The notes under the pieces were generated by a model. It made no database searches, was not told where the DNA came from, and saw only the letters and a program-made list of their open reading frames with translations. From the NCBI RefSeq assembly GCF_900116045.1, contig NZ_LT630450.1:1523501-1587500 (forward strand): a stretch of 64,000 bases of DNA, given 5' to 3'. Origin of the DNA: Desulfovibrio piger. GTDB lineage: Bacteria; Desulfobacterota; Desulfovibrionia; Desulfovibrionales; Desulfovibrionaceae. The translations under genes and the position numbers were made by a program. This document shows, one piece after another, positions 7,634 to 16,417 of this stretch (its first letter is position 1; every line of letters begins with the position of its first letter).

Positions 7634-8793
7634 TATTTCTTCTCCGAGGGCAGGACGCCGGGGGCGGGCGTACCCGGAAGAGGCATATGCGGCAGCACCT
7701 TGCCGGAGACACCGCTGTCCAGCAGGGTCTTGTCCTTGGAGGCGGCCAGGATCTCTTCCATGGTTTCGTAATACAGGCGCTGGCGGGTCACGTCGGGAGC
7801 CTTTTCGTATTCCTGCCGCAGGGCGTCGAAGCGGCGGGACTCGCCTTCGGCCTGCTGCAGGCGCGCCACCCGGTAGGCCTCGGCCCGGTTGAGGGTGGCC
7901 GCGGCCTCGCCGCGGGCCTGCGGCAACAGGGCGTTGCGGTAGGCTTCGGCCTCGTTGATGATGCGGCTCTTGTCCTCGCGGGCACTGGCCACGTCCTTGA
8001 AGGCGTCGCTCACTTCCTGCGGCGGATGCACGTCCTGCATCTGCACGGCCAGCACCTGGATGCCGGCCTCGTAGCGGTCCAGGACCTGCTGGAGCAGCAC
8101 GGTGGCGTCGCTCTGGATCTTCAGCTTGCCGTCGGTGATGGCCGAGTCGATGAGGCTGTTGCCGATGACCTCGCGCATGGCGGCCTCGGCGGCGTTGCGC
8201 ACCAGGTTGGTGGGGTCGCTGATGTTGAACAGGTACTTGACCGCGTCGCTGATCTTGTACTGCACGCTGAACTGGACGTTGACGATGTTCTCGTCACCGG
8301 TGAGCATGGAGGCTTCCTTGGGCACGCTGCGCAGCTCGCCCTGGCGGAAGGTGGTGGCCTGCCCCGTAGAGCGGAAGCCCACCTCGCAGCGCAGCACCTG
8401 GGTCACCTGCGGCTTGTAGACGCTCTCGATGGGGGCGGGCAGCGCGTAATGGGGGCCGGGGCCTTCGGTGCGTTCATACTTGCCGAAGCGCAGCACCACG
8501 CCCTCCTCGTCCGGGTTGACGATATAGATGCCGGACAAAAGCCACAGGCCCACCAGGCCCAGCACCAGCCAGACCACCATGCCGCCCGGCATCTTCATGC
8601 CGGAGAGCTTCTTGAGGACATTTTTGCCGTCAAAGCCGTTGCCGTTGCCGCCGTCACCAAAGGGCGAGCGCCGGGCGCGCCGGGGCTCGTCCTGCGTGTC
8701 GCTGTCATCGGTATCACCAAAGAGCGGACGGGAGGGGCGCTGCCCCTGTTGCCGTTGCCGTTTTTCCTGCAATTTATCCCAATCCCAAGTCAT
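7633..8793 (-). CDS. hflK: HflK, FtsH protease modulator
   Basis: The 386-residue protein starts MTWDWDKLQEKRQRQQ, has a glycine-rich cytoplasmic N-terminus as in other HflK proteins, one membrane segment (MVVWLVLGLVGLWLLSGIYIV, about 72-92) and the SPFH domain with NPDEEGVVLRFGKY. A long coiled coil with EAEAYRNALLPQARGEA follows. With HflC it forms a periplasmic cage that limits FtsH activity. The start at 8793 is preferred because the N-terminus is typical. The ribosome site (AAAGGGA) is modest. Two promoter-like sequences lie 160-260 bases upstream. Confidence 0.92.
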   Translation of the reverse strand: MTWDWDKLQEKRQRQQGQRPSRPLFGDTDDSDTQDEPRRARRSPFGDGGNGNGFDGKNVLKKLSGMKMPGGMVVWLVLGLVGLWLLSGIYIVNPDEEGVVLRFGKYERTEGPGPHYALPAPIESVYKPQVTQVLRCEVGFRSTGQATTFRQGELRSVPKEASMLTGDENIVNVQFSVQYKISDAVKYLFNISDPTNLVRNAAEAAMREVIGNSLIDSAITDGKLKIQSDATVLLQQVLDRYEAGIQVLAVQMQDVHPPQEVSDAFKDVASAREDKSRIINEAEAYRNALLPQARGEAAATLNRAEAYRVARLQQAEGESRRFDALRQEYEKAPDVTRQRLYYETMEEILAASKDKTLLDSGVSGKVLPHMPLPGTPAPGVLPSEKK

Positions 8794-8957
8794 GTGGAGG
8801 ACATCCCTTTTGCTGAATGGGGTTAAAGAAAGCTGTGGGAACGGCAGCACCGTCACCGGGGGACGGCCGGTACCGCCTTTGCCCGCGGCAGGTACCATCC
8901 TGCCAGAAACCCGTCTTTGCGGCGGGACATGCGCCGGGCAATATGAAAGGATTTCAA

Positions 8958-8986
8958 ATAGTATGAGGATATGCCCCCGTGGTCAA
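8958..8986 (-). promoter_or_regulatory. Proximal sigma-70-like promoter of hflKC
   Basis: Minus strand: TTGACC (8986-8981), 17-base spacer, TACTAT (8963-8958). Start point would be near 8951, leaving an untranslated leader of about 158 bases before hflK. Confidence 0.5.
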
Positions 8987-9028
8987 GGCGGACGGCCTTT
9001 CCTGACGGACGGGCATAATGATAGCACA

Positions 9029-9056
9029 ATAGTAAGAAATACATGAGCACTGTCAA
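9029..9056 (-). promoter_or_regulatory. Distal sigma-70-like promoter upstream of hflKC
   Basis: Minus strand: TTGACA (9056-9051), 16-base spacer, TACTAT (9034-9029). It shares its -10 hexamer with the proximal promoter 71 bases downstream. The interval 8794-9148 holds no gene. Confidence 0.55.
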
Positions 9057-9148
9057 TGCGCCCGGTGCATCGCTCCCCGGATAAAAAAAGCGAAACAGGG
9101 CCGCGGCAGCACCACGACCCTGTCCATTCCTGTAACGATACAAAAGTG

Positions 9149-10813
9149 TTACACCTCGCTGACGATGGGCACCACCACCGGGTCCCGTTCCAGGACCCGG
9201 CGGAAAAAACGTCGCAGCGAGGCCCGGATGCCTTCCTGCAGACGGGTCAGCTGGCCGGGGCGGACGGACTCGATCTCGTCCAGCACCAGACATTTGGCAT
9301 CCTCCAGCACATGGCTGTAATGCTGCTCGAACACGAAGCCCTTGGAGAACATCTCCGGCCCGTGCAGGACGCTGCCCGTCTCGGCATCCAGCACCAGCAC
9401 CACGATGACCATGCCCTCGTCGCCGAGGATGCGGCGCTCGCGCAGCACGGCCGAGCCCACGTCGCCCACGCCCTTGCCGTCCACCAGGGTGCATTCCACG
9501 GGCACGGGCGGCTCCAGGCGGATGCCGTCCGGCAGCAGGGTCAGGGGGCAGCCGTCCTCCAGCAGGACCACGTTGTCGGGCCTGACGCCGCATTCGCGCG
9601 CCAGCTGGCCGTGCTTGAACAGATGGCGGTATTCCCCGTGCACGGGCACGAAATATTCCGGCCGCACGGCGCCCAGCAGCTCGCGCAGCTCGTCGCGGTG
9701 GGCATGGCCCGAGGCATGGATGGCCCGCACGCTCTCGTAAAGGACCGTGGCGCCCAGGCGGTACATCTCGTTGATGAGGCGCGACACGGCCTTGACGTTG
9801 CCGGGGATCATGCGCGAGCTCATGACCACGGTGTCGCCCTTGCGGATGCTGAGCTGCCGGTGGCCGCCCAGCACCATGCGCGAAAGCGCGGACAAAGGTT
9901 CGCCCTGGGCGCCGGTCACCACCAGCACCAGCTGTTCGTCAGGCAGGTCGGGCACGCCGTTATGGGCATTGAAAAAGCTGGGCGGCAGTTTGGCGATGCC
10001 CAGGTCACGGGCCATCTCGATGTTGTTGGCCAGGGACTTGCCGCTGATGACCACGGTGCGCCCGCGCTCGCGCGCCAGGTCGAAGACCTCCTGGATGCGC
10101 TGGATGTGGCTGGAGAACAGCGTCACCACGATGCGGCCCGGGGCCTCGTCGAAGACCTTGCCCAAAGATTCCATGACGGCCCGTTCGGTGAGGGAGCGGC
10201 CGTCGCGCTCCACATTGGTGGAATCGGAGAACAGCAGGCGCGCGCCCTGCGGTCCGGCGAAGTCGCGGAAGGTCGCCAGGTCCGTGCCGCTGCCGGCCAG
10301 GGGCTGGGGGTCGATCTTGAAGTCCCCGCTGTGGACGACGCGGCCCACGGGCGTTTCCACGCCCAGGCCGAAACCTTCGGGGATGGAATGGCATACGGGG
10401 AAGAAATGGAAGGTCATGTCGCCCAGGACCACCTTGTCGCCGGGCTCCACCGGGCACAGCTCCACCCAGTCCAGCAGCTCGTGCTCCCTGAGCTTGTGCT
10501 CCACCAGGGCCAGGGTGAAATAGGAGCCGTAGATGCGCGTGCCGCGCAGCTGGGGCACCAGCCACGGCAGGGCCCCGATGTGGTCCTCGTGGCCGTGGGT
10601 CAGGACGATGCCCAGCAATTTGTCACGCACGCCGCTCACCGCACCGAAATGCGGGATGACCACATCCACCCCCAGATGGAAATCATCCGGGAACATCAGG
10701 CCGCAGTCCACCATGACCACGCCCGCGGCTGTCTCCCACAGCTGGCAGTTGAGACCGATCTCCCCCAGGCCGCCCAGGGGGGTCACTGTCAAAAATCGTT
10801 CAGAATCACTCAT
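9149..10813 (-). CDS. rnj: Ribonuclease J (metallo-beta-lactamase / beta-CASP RNase)
   Basis: The 554-residue protein carries the metallo-beta-lactamase motif THGHEDHIGALPW, the downstream HSGDFKID and the beta-CASP region (SDSTNVERDGRS, SGKSLANNIE, HASGHAHRDEL). RNase J is a cytoplasmic 5'-3' exo/endonuclease for mRNA decay and rRNA maturation. The ATG at 10813 gives the family-typical start MSDSERFLTVTPLGGLGEIG and lies 10 bases after the TolC-like gene stop, so the two may share a transcript. The ribosome site is weak, which suggests coupling to the upstream gene. Confidence 0.93.
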   Translation of the reverse strand: MSDSERFLTVTPLGGLGEIGLNCQLWETAAGVVMVDCGLMFPDDFHLGVDVVIPHFGAVSGVRDKLLGIVLTHGHEDHIGALPWLVPQLRGTRIYGSYFTLALVEHKLREHELLDWVELCPVEPGDKVVLGDMTFHFFPVCHSIPEGFGLGVETPVGRVVHSGDFKIDPQPLAGSGTDLATFRDFAGPQGARLLFSDSTNVERDGRSLTERAVMESLGKVFDEAPGRIVVTLFSSHIQRIQEVFDLARERGRTVVISGKSLANNIEMARDLGIAKLPPSFFNAHNGVPDLPDEQLVLVVTGAQGEPLSALSRMVLGGHRQLSIRKGDTVVMSSRMIPGNVKAVSRLINEMYRLGATVLYESVRAIHASGHAHRDELRELLGAVRPEYFVPVHGEYRHLFKHGQLARECGVRPDNVVLLEDGCPLTLLPDGIRLEPPVPVECTLVDGKGVGDVGSAVLRERRILGDEGMVIVVLVLDAETGSVLHGPEMFSKGFVFEQHYSHVLEDAKCLVLDEIESVRPGQLTRLQEGIRASLRRFFRRVLERDPVVVPIVSEV

Positions 10814-10823
10814 ACGGGACCGT

Positions 10824-12293
10824 TTATTTTCTTCTGGCGGCGCCACCTTCCCGGAGCAGGTCGGGATGATATTCGCCCATGGCTACATAGATCTGGGAAA
10901 GGGCCGTCAGGTAGTCGGCCTTGGCGCCGGTCAGCGAGGACTGGGCCGAGGTGAGGTTGGCCGAGGCATCCAGCACGTCGAAGTTGGTGCCCACATGCTC
11001 GTGGTACCGGGCCAGGGCCACGTTATAGGCCTCCGTGGCCTGGGCCACGCTGTTCAGGGCCACGGCGATGCGTTTGCGGGCCTCCTGCACGGCCAGATAC
11101 TTGGACTTGATGTCGTAGCCCACTTCCAGCTTGAGGTTCTCCTGTTCGTAACGCATCTTGGTCACCTGCCAGCCGGCCTGCTTGTCGGCGTAGTAGGTGG
11201 TGCCCCATTCGAACACGTTCCAGGTGGCCTGCGCCCCCACTTCCCAGTTGGTGACGTGCGAGCCGTTCTCGCCGGAACGCTGCATGCCGGGCGTGTTGCC
11301 GCTCTGGGTCATGCTGTAATAGCCCTCGATCTGGGGATAGTAGTCGCTCTGCACTTCCTTCTGGCTCTTGCGGGCTATCTCCACGGCCTTCTGGGCCACA
11401 TACAGGTCGGGGCGCTGGCGGTAGGCCAGCTCAAGACACTGCTCCAGCGTATAGCGGAAGGCCACTTCCCTGAGCGTGCCGGTGTAGGTGTTGACGGCCG
11501 TGGCATCGAAGCCCAGCAGGGTGTTGAGCCTGGCCAGGGTGGTGGCCTGGGTGTTCTCGGCCTCGATGAGCAGGCGCTCGGCCTCGCTCACGTCCACCTC
11601 GGCCTGGAGCACGTCCAGGCGGGGGCTCAGGCCCACCTCGAAATAGGCCTGGGCGATGCGCAGCTGTTCGCGCAGGCGGGTCAGGCTGTCGCGCATGCTG
11701 CGGGTGTTCTCGCCGGCTTTCAGGTATTCCAGGAACGCCGTCTGCACCTGCTCGGTCATGTCCAGCTCGGCCTTGCGCAGCGAGGCCTTGTCGCTGTCGG
11801 CCTGCAGGGCGGCCTTCTGATAGGTGGAGAGCAGGCGGAAGCCCTGGAAGATGGGCTGGGTCACTTCCACCCCCCAGCTGTAGACGCCCATCTTGGGATT
11901 CCTGGTGCCCATGGTGGCGGAAGGATCGCGCTTGCTCTCGGTCTTGGTGGCGGAATAGGTCAGCCCCAGGCGCGGCCCGAAGGCGCCGCGCGCGGATTTC
12001 CGTCCCTCTTCGGAGGAACGGCTCTCGGCTTCCTGCGCCCCCAGCCCGGGGTTGAAGCGCAGGGCGTGCTCCACGGCCTCGGACATGCCGATGCTCCGGC
12101 CCGCCACGGGCCTGTCCGCCGTCTCCGCGGAGCGCTGGCCGGTATAGACGGGCTGCCGGGCAACGGCATCCTGCCGGCCGGCAGACGCAGCGAAACCAGC
12201 CTGGGGGGATCCCAGCAAGACCACGCACAAGACCGCCGCGCCCAGATGCCGGACACCGCGCCCCCGGAAGGAAGCAAAGCTTTTCGTCAACAT
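10824..12293 (-). CDS. TolC-family outer membrane efflux protein
   Basis: The 489-residue protein has a signal peptide (GAAVLCVVLLGSPQAGFAASA) and two repeats of the outer membrane efflux family. Typical pieces are SMSEAVEHALRFNPGL (here GMSEAVEHALRFNPGL) near the N-terminus, LAYRQRPDLYVAQKAVEIAR in the middle and long amphipathic helices ending TALSQIYVAMGEYHPDLL. Three copies would form the channel through the outer membrane for type I secretion or RND efflux. No pump or adaptor gene is adjacent, so its partners are elsewhere. The start at 12293 gives a clean signal peptide. Confidence 0.88.
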   Translation of the reverse strand: MLTKSFASFRGRGVRHLGAAVLCVVLLGSPQAGFAASAGRQDAVARQPVYTGQRSAETADRPVAGRSIGMSEAVEHALRFNPGLGAQEAESRSSEEGRKSARGAFGPRLGLTYSATKTESKRDPSATMGTRNPKMGVYSWGVEVTQPIFQGFRLLSTYQKAALQADSDKASLRKAELDMTEQVQTAFLEYLKAGENTRSMRDSLTRLREQLRIAQAYFEVGLSPRLDVLQAEVDVSEAERLLIEAENTQATTLARLNTLLGFDATAVNTYTGTLREVAFRYTLEQCLELAYRQRPDLYVAQKAVEIARKSQKEVQSDYYPQIEGYYSMTQSGNTPGMQRSGENGSHVTNWEVGAQATWNVFEWGTTYYADKQAGWQVTKMRYEQENLKLEVGYDIKSKYLAVQEARKRIAVALNSVAQATEAYNVALARYHEHVGTNFDVLDASANLTSAQSSLTGAKADYLTALSQIYVAMGEYHPDLLREGGAARRK

Positions 12294-12392
12294 GGCCGCA
12301 GCATACACCCTCACCGGCGGCCTTGCAATGCGCTTTCTCCGTGCGTGCACAAGAGCCGGGGCGGGACCTCAGGCCCCTGTGCGCGGCACTCC

Positions 12393-12428
12393 ACAGTTCG
12401 ACTGTTTCACCTCGTTTTTGCAAAAAAC
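12393..12428. promoter_or_regulatory. Candidate upstream activator sites for the sigma-54 promoter
   Basis: Two inverted repeats lie about 100-135 bases before the predicted start: ACAGT-TCG-ACTGT at 12393-12405 and GTTTTTGCAAAAAAC at 12414-12428. This is the usual distance for enhancer-binding proteins. Which one, if either, is bound cannot be told from sequence. Confidence 0.4.
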
Positions 12429-12500
12429 GCATTGTGGCGCATTCAGGGCAAATTTCATTAAAAATAAACAAAAACAATATATTAAAAGAAATTTTCTTTC

Positions 12501-12517
12501 GTGGCACACTGCTTGCT
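12501..12517 (+). promoter_or_regulatory. Sigma-54 (-24/-12) promoter of the TauE-sulfotransferase-symporter operon
   Basis: GTGGCACACTGCTTGCT matches the consensus TGGCAC-N5-TTGCW exactly, with the required GG and GC spacing. Transcription would start near 12527, 24 bases before the first gene. A sigma-54 activator gene ends the same locus. Confidence 0.85.
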
Positions 12518-12550
12518 CTGCTTGTGAACAACGTCACATCGGAGCACGTC

Positions 12551-13300
12551 ATGATCATCATCCTTCTGGCTGTCGCCCTGCTCGTCGGCGGCCTCATCGG
12601 CACTGTCGGCGTGGGCGGCATCCTGCTGATCCCCGCCCTGAGCGGCCTTGGCGGCCTGACCACCCATGCGGCCATGGCCACGTCCTTGTTCAGTTTCATC
12701 TTTACCGGGCTCCTGGGGACCTGGCTGTACTGCAAGCACGGCAGCATCCACTGGGGCATCACCATCCCCGTCTGCATCGGCGGCCTTGTGGGCGGCTACC
12801 CCGGGGCCCTGGCCAACGCCATCGCGCCGGCCTGGATCCTCAACCTCATCCTGGGGTGCATCATCATCTTCGCGGGCATCTATGCCCTGTTCCCGGCCAA
12901 AGGCGGCACCATCACCTACCGCCCCGGTGACGGCCGGCAGCGCCTGCAGCTGCTGCTCATCGGCGCCACCGTGGGCTTCGGCTCGGGCCTGACCGGTGTG
13001 GGCGGCCCCGTGCTGTCGGTGCCCCTCATGGTCATCCTGGGCTTCACGCCCCTTACCTCCATCGCCACCAGCCAGGTCATCCAGATCACGGCTGCCACTT
13101 CCGGCTCCATCAGCAACTTCGCCAACGGCTTCGTCGACCTGCACATGGCCTTCCTGGTCACGGCGGCCGAGCTCGTCGGTGTCGTGGCCGGCGCCAGGCT
13201 GGCCCACAGCGTCTCGTCCGGCGTCCTGAAAAAAATGGTTTCTGTCGTCTGCATCATCGTGGGCGCGTTCATCTTCGTCCGTGCGCTTTTGCAGGCCTGA
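12551..13300 (+). CDS. TauE/SafE-type sulfite/organosulfur exporter
   Basis: This 249-residue, strongly hydrophobic protein has seven to eight predicted membrane helices and the duplicated family signature, seen as GGLIGTVGVGGILLIPAL near the N-terminus and GFGSGLTGVGGPVLSVPLM in the second half. Members export sulfite, sulfoacetate or related anions. It is the first gene after a sigma-54 promoter, with the sulfotransferase starting 28 bases downstream. The ATG at 12551 follows a CACGTC leader; the ribosome site (GGAGCAC) is moderate. The transported substrate is unknown. Confidence 0.88.
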   Translation: MIIILLAVALLVGGLIGTVGVGGILLIPALSGLGGLTTHAAMATSLFSFIFTGLLGTWLYCKHGSIHWGITIPVCIGGLVGGYPGALANAIAPAWILNLILGCIIIFAGIYALFPAKGGTITYRPGDGRQRLQLLLIGATVGFGSGLTGVGGPVLSVPLMVILGFTPLTSIATSQVIQITAATSGSISNFANGFVDLHMAFLVTAAELVGVVAGARLAHSVSSGVLKKMVSVVCIIVGAFIFVRALLQA

Positions 13301-13328
13301 TCGCACAAATCCCAACAAGGAGACACCC

Positions 13329-14483
13329 ATGCCTCTCAACCTTCAAGAACGTCCCATTTTCATGATCGGTGCCGAACGTTCCGGCACGACCCTGGTCATG
13401 GCCCTGCTGGGCTGCCACTCCCGCATCGCCGTCCCGGAAGTGGTGTGGTACTACCCCCGCTTCTATCCCTACCTGCACACCTACGGCGACCTGTCCGTCG
13501 AAGCCAACTTCCGCACCCTGGCCCAGGAGATGGTCTTTGGCCTCAAGACGCCTTTCTGGGGGATGAAGGTCAACCCCCGCACCATCGTCGACGAAGTCAT
13601 CGAGCTGGCCCCCGAGCGCAGCTTCGCCGGCCTGTACGCGGGCATGCACCTGCGCTTTGCCCAGTATGTGAACAAGCCCCGCTGGGGCGAAAAGACGCCG
13701 CACAACCTCTACTTCGTGGGGCCCATGCACCACGACTTCCCCAATGCCCAGTTCATCTACATCACCCGGGACGGCCGTGATGCCAGCGTGGACTACATGG
13801 AATCCTCCTTTGGTCCCACCAACATCTATTGCGCCGCCCAGTCCTGGAAGCGCTGCTGGAACGCCGTCAAGGAATGGCGCGAGCCCCTGCGCGAAAAAGG
13901 CCTGTGGCTGGATGTGCGCTACGAAGAACTGGTGCGCGAGCCGGAAAAAGTCATGCGCGGCGTCTGCGAGTTCCTGGGCGAGGACTTTGAAGAAGGCATG
14001 TTCGACTTCTACAAGACGGACCTGTGCAAGGCCCGCGGCGCTTCCCGCGACCATGCCCCTCTGGGCAAGCCCATCAGCGACAAGTATATCGGTATCCACA
14101 AGGATCTGCTGTCCCTGCGCGACCAGCGCATCTTTGCGGCCGTGGCCGGCAAGGAGCTGGAAGAGGCCGGCTACACCAATACGGTGGAGCCCGAGATGCC
14201 CAGCCAGCGCATGATCGAAAAATACCTGGAATTCGACGGCCGCATCCGGGCCGCCACCCTGGACGGCTTTGAAGGCCACATCGTCTTCGAAAGCTACAAC
14301 GACTGGCTGGTGGACCAGCGCGAGGAACGCCGCAAGAAGGGCCTGTGGGATCCCGCCACGGCGCCCAAGGTCTTCCCCGCCGGCGACCCCGACGAAGAAT
14401 ACATCATCGGCCTGCGCGCGTCCGCCAAGTGGAAGAAGCATTTCTCCATCAAGCGCCGCTATGTCGGTGATGTCGTCCTTTAA
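13329..14483 (+). CDS. Sulfotransferase-family protein
   Basis: The 384-residue protein has the PAPS-binding 5'-phosphosulfate loop FMIGAERSGTTLVMALLG near residue 10-30 and a 3'-phosphate-binding segment YITRDGRDASVDYMESS near residue 140. These are the two hallmarks of PAPS-dependent sulfotransferases. A typical GWGEKTPHNLYF-like step (RWGEKTPHNLYF) lies between them. It would move sulfate from PAPS to an unidentified acceptor in the cytoplasm. AAGGAG precedes the ATG by 7 bases. Sitting between a TauE-type exporter and a DASS symporter under sigma-54 control is unusual and suggests a small-molecule acceptor that is imported or exported. Confidence 0.88.
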   Translation: MPLNLQERPIFMIGAERSGTTLVMALLGCHSRIAVPEVVWYYPRFYPYLHTYGDLSVEANFRTLAQEMVFGLKTPFWGMKVNPRTIVDEVIELAPERSFAGLYAGMHLRFAQYVNKPRWGEKTPHNLYFVGPMHHDFPNAQFIYITRDGRDASVDYMESSFGPTNIYCAAQSWKRCWNAVKEWREPLREKGLWLDVRYEELVREPEKVMRGVCEFLGEDFEEGMFDFYKTDLCKARGASRDHAPLGKPISDKYIGIHKDLLSLRDQRIFAAVAGKELEEAGYTNTVEPEMPSQRMIEKYLEFDGRIRAATLDGFEGHIVFESYNDWLVDQREERRKKGLWDPATAPKVFPAGDPDEEYIIGLRASAKWKKHFSIKRRYVGDVVL

Positions 14484-14579
14484 TACGTCCGGCCACCTGT
14501 AGTCTGCCCGGATCCTGCGGGCGGCATGATATCGAGGGGCGGGCCGCAAGGCCCGCCCGGAAAAGGACTGGAGCCCCTC

Positions 14580-16058
14580 ATGTCTGAATCGTCGTCTTCT
14601 TCCCGTCTGCTGTATCTTCTGGGAGGGCCCGCGCTGCTGCTGCTTGCCCTGGCCCTGCCCATTTTCGGCCCCATCGAGTCCCGTTTCGGTTTCGGCATCC
14701 TGTTCTGGATGGTCTGGTGGTGGATCACCTGCGTGGTGGACATCAAACTGACCTGCCTGGTGCCCATCTTCGTGGCCTGCATCTACAGTTACATGCCGCT
14801 GGGCCAGGTGCTGCAGGCCTATGTGCACCGCGAGGCCGTCCTCATCTTCGGCGCCACGGCCATCACCTGCGCCTGGGTGCGCTGGGGCTTTGCCCGCCGC
14901 CTGGCCCTGAATTTCCTCATGCGCGTCAACGGCAGCGTGCGCGCCCAGACCGCAGGCTGGTTCATCCTCTGCGGGATCACCTCCTTCGTGGTGGGCAACA
15001 CCACCGTGGCGGCCATGTTCGCCCCTGTGGCCGTGGCATCGCTGATGTACGCCGGCTTCAACACCAACGAACAGCGCTGGCAGTCCAAGGCGGCGTCCAA
15101 CATCCTCATCGCCGTGGCCTGGGGCGCCAGTGTGGGCGGCATGGCCACCCCCCTGGGCGGCGGCCAGTCCGTGGTGACCTACGGGCTGCTCAACAAGTAT
15201 CTTGGCCAGAATATCTATTTCATCGACTGGACCCTGCGCATGGTGCCCATCTCCCTGCTCATCATCGCCGGTGTCGGCGCCATGATGTACTTCATGCGCA
15301 CGGACATGGAGCGCTTCAGCGGCAGCAGGGAATTCTACCGGCAGGAGCTGGAAAAGCTCGGTCCCATGACCTATGAGGAAAAGATCTCCCTCTACGGCTT
15401 CGCGCTGGCCATCATCCTGGCCATCATCCAGCCCCTGTACGCGCCCTACACCAAGGGGCCCCAGTGGGCCTGGCTCAACCCCACCCAGCTGTTCTGCATC
15501 ATCCCGCTGATCATGCTGTTCTGGCCCTCCCGCAGCGTCAAGGGCGAGAGCATCCTGTCCGTCAAGGCCCTGCGTGACCACTTCCCCATCACCATCCTCT
15601 TCATGTGGCCCGCCTCCGTGGCGCTGAGCAAGATCCTCTCCACGACAGGGGCCGGCGCCGTGTTCGGGAGCTGGATCACGCCCCTCGTCGGCATCGACGA
15701 TACCCTGTCCATCGTGGCCTGGACCGTGGCGTCCAACGCCCTGTCCCAGGTGACCAGCGATACCGCGGCCGCCGGTGTCATGGTGCCCCTGGCCATCGAA
15801 TCCATGGCCAACTGGCGCGGGCTGGCCTTCGGGGCCGTGCCCTGGGTCTGGGTGACGGGGTCCGCCATCAGCTGGTCGTACGCGGTGGCCTCCGCCACCG
15901 GTGCCCAGGGCATCGTGGCCGGTTACGGCGCCAACCTGCGCACCATGTTCGTCTGGGGCATGATCGCGGCGCTCATCTCCGTCCTGCTGACGATCCTCTA
16001 CTTCTGGTTCACCATCGTGGTCCTCGGCCTGGACTTCTACATCATGCCGCCGGTGTAG
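14580..16058 (+). CDS. DASS/SLC13-family sodium:dicarboxylate/sulfate symporter
   Basis: The 492-residue inner-membrane protein has eleven or more hydrophobic segments. It carries two family motifs around the sodium and substrate sites: VVGNTTVAAMFAPVAVA in the first repeat and SQVTSDTAAAGVMVPLAIES in the second. Classic members read SNT in both; here they read GNT and SDT, so ion coupling or substrate may differ. GGAG lies 8 bases before the ATG. It ends the TauE-sulfotransferase operon. Likely substrates are sulfate, sulfonates or dicarboxylates. Confidence 0.87.
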   Translation: MSESSSSSRLLYLLGGPALLLLALALPIFGPIESRFGFGILFWMVWWWITCVVDIKLTCLVPIFVACIYSYMPLGQVLQAYVHREAVLIFGATAITCAWVRWGFARRLALNFLMRVNGSVRAQTAGWFILCGITSFVVGNTTVAAMFAPVAVASLMYAGFNTNEQRWQSKAASNILIAVAWGASVGGMATPLGGGQSVVTYGLLNKYLGQNIYFIDWTLRMVPISLLIIAGVGAMMYFMRTDMERFSGSREFYRQELEKLGPMTYEEKISLYGFALAIILAIIQPLYAPYTKGPQWAWLNPTQLFCIIPLIMLFWPSRSVKGESILSVKALRDHFPITILFMWPASVALSKILSTTGAGAVFGSWITPLVGIDDTLSIVAWTVASNALSQVTSDTAAAGVMVPLAIESMANWRGLAFGAVPWVWVTGSAISWSYAVASATGAQGIVAGYGANLRTMFVWGMIAALISVLLTILYFWFTIVVLGLDFYIMPPV

Positions 16059-16070
16059 CAGCCTGTTTTA

Positions 16071-16115
16071 CCGCCATGCCGGCCTGTTCCTCCGCTTCCG
16101 GGCCCGGCATGGCGG
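16071..16115 (+). terminator. Long hairpin after the DASS symporter
   Basis: A 12-bp perfect inverted repeat (16071-16082 / 16104-16115) begins 13 bases past the stop codon. No T run follows on the plus strand, so it may protect the 3' end of the message instead of terminating it alone. Confidence 0.4.
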
Positions 16116-16265
16116 CAAAAACCGGGAAGACGGCCGTTCCGTCCTCCCGGTCCCGCGGCGGGGCACACCACACCTCCCCTGCCACTCCGGGACCGTCGCA
16201 GCGATCGGCGGTCCCGGACCTGCATTGACAGACGCGGCGTAGCAAGGCAACCTATGGATAAAAAT

Positions 16266-16305
16266 GAAAAAATACAGATAACAGATGAAAATACGGATAA
16301 CGGAT
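16266..16305 (+). repeat. Tandem direct repeat upstream of the sigma-54 activator gene
   Basis: Two adjacent copies of the pattern GAAAA(AA)TACnGATAACnGAT lie at 16266-16286 and 16287-16305, about 115-150 bases before the activator start codon. A TTGACA lies at 16225-16230 but no convincing -10 follows. The position suggests an operator, perhaps for autoregulation. The rest of the 16059-16417 interval shows no gene. Confidence 0.5.
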
Positions 16306-16417
16306 AGCCGCTGAAACATGCCGTCTGTCGCCCGCCCCTGCGGGCCCCCGCCCCCTGCACCTGCATGACCGGTACCCCCGGCGGCCCGCATCCCATCCCA
16401 CCGGAGCAGGAGAGCAT

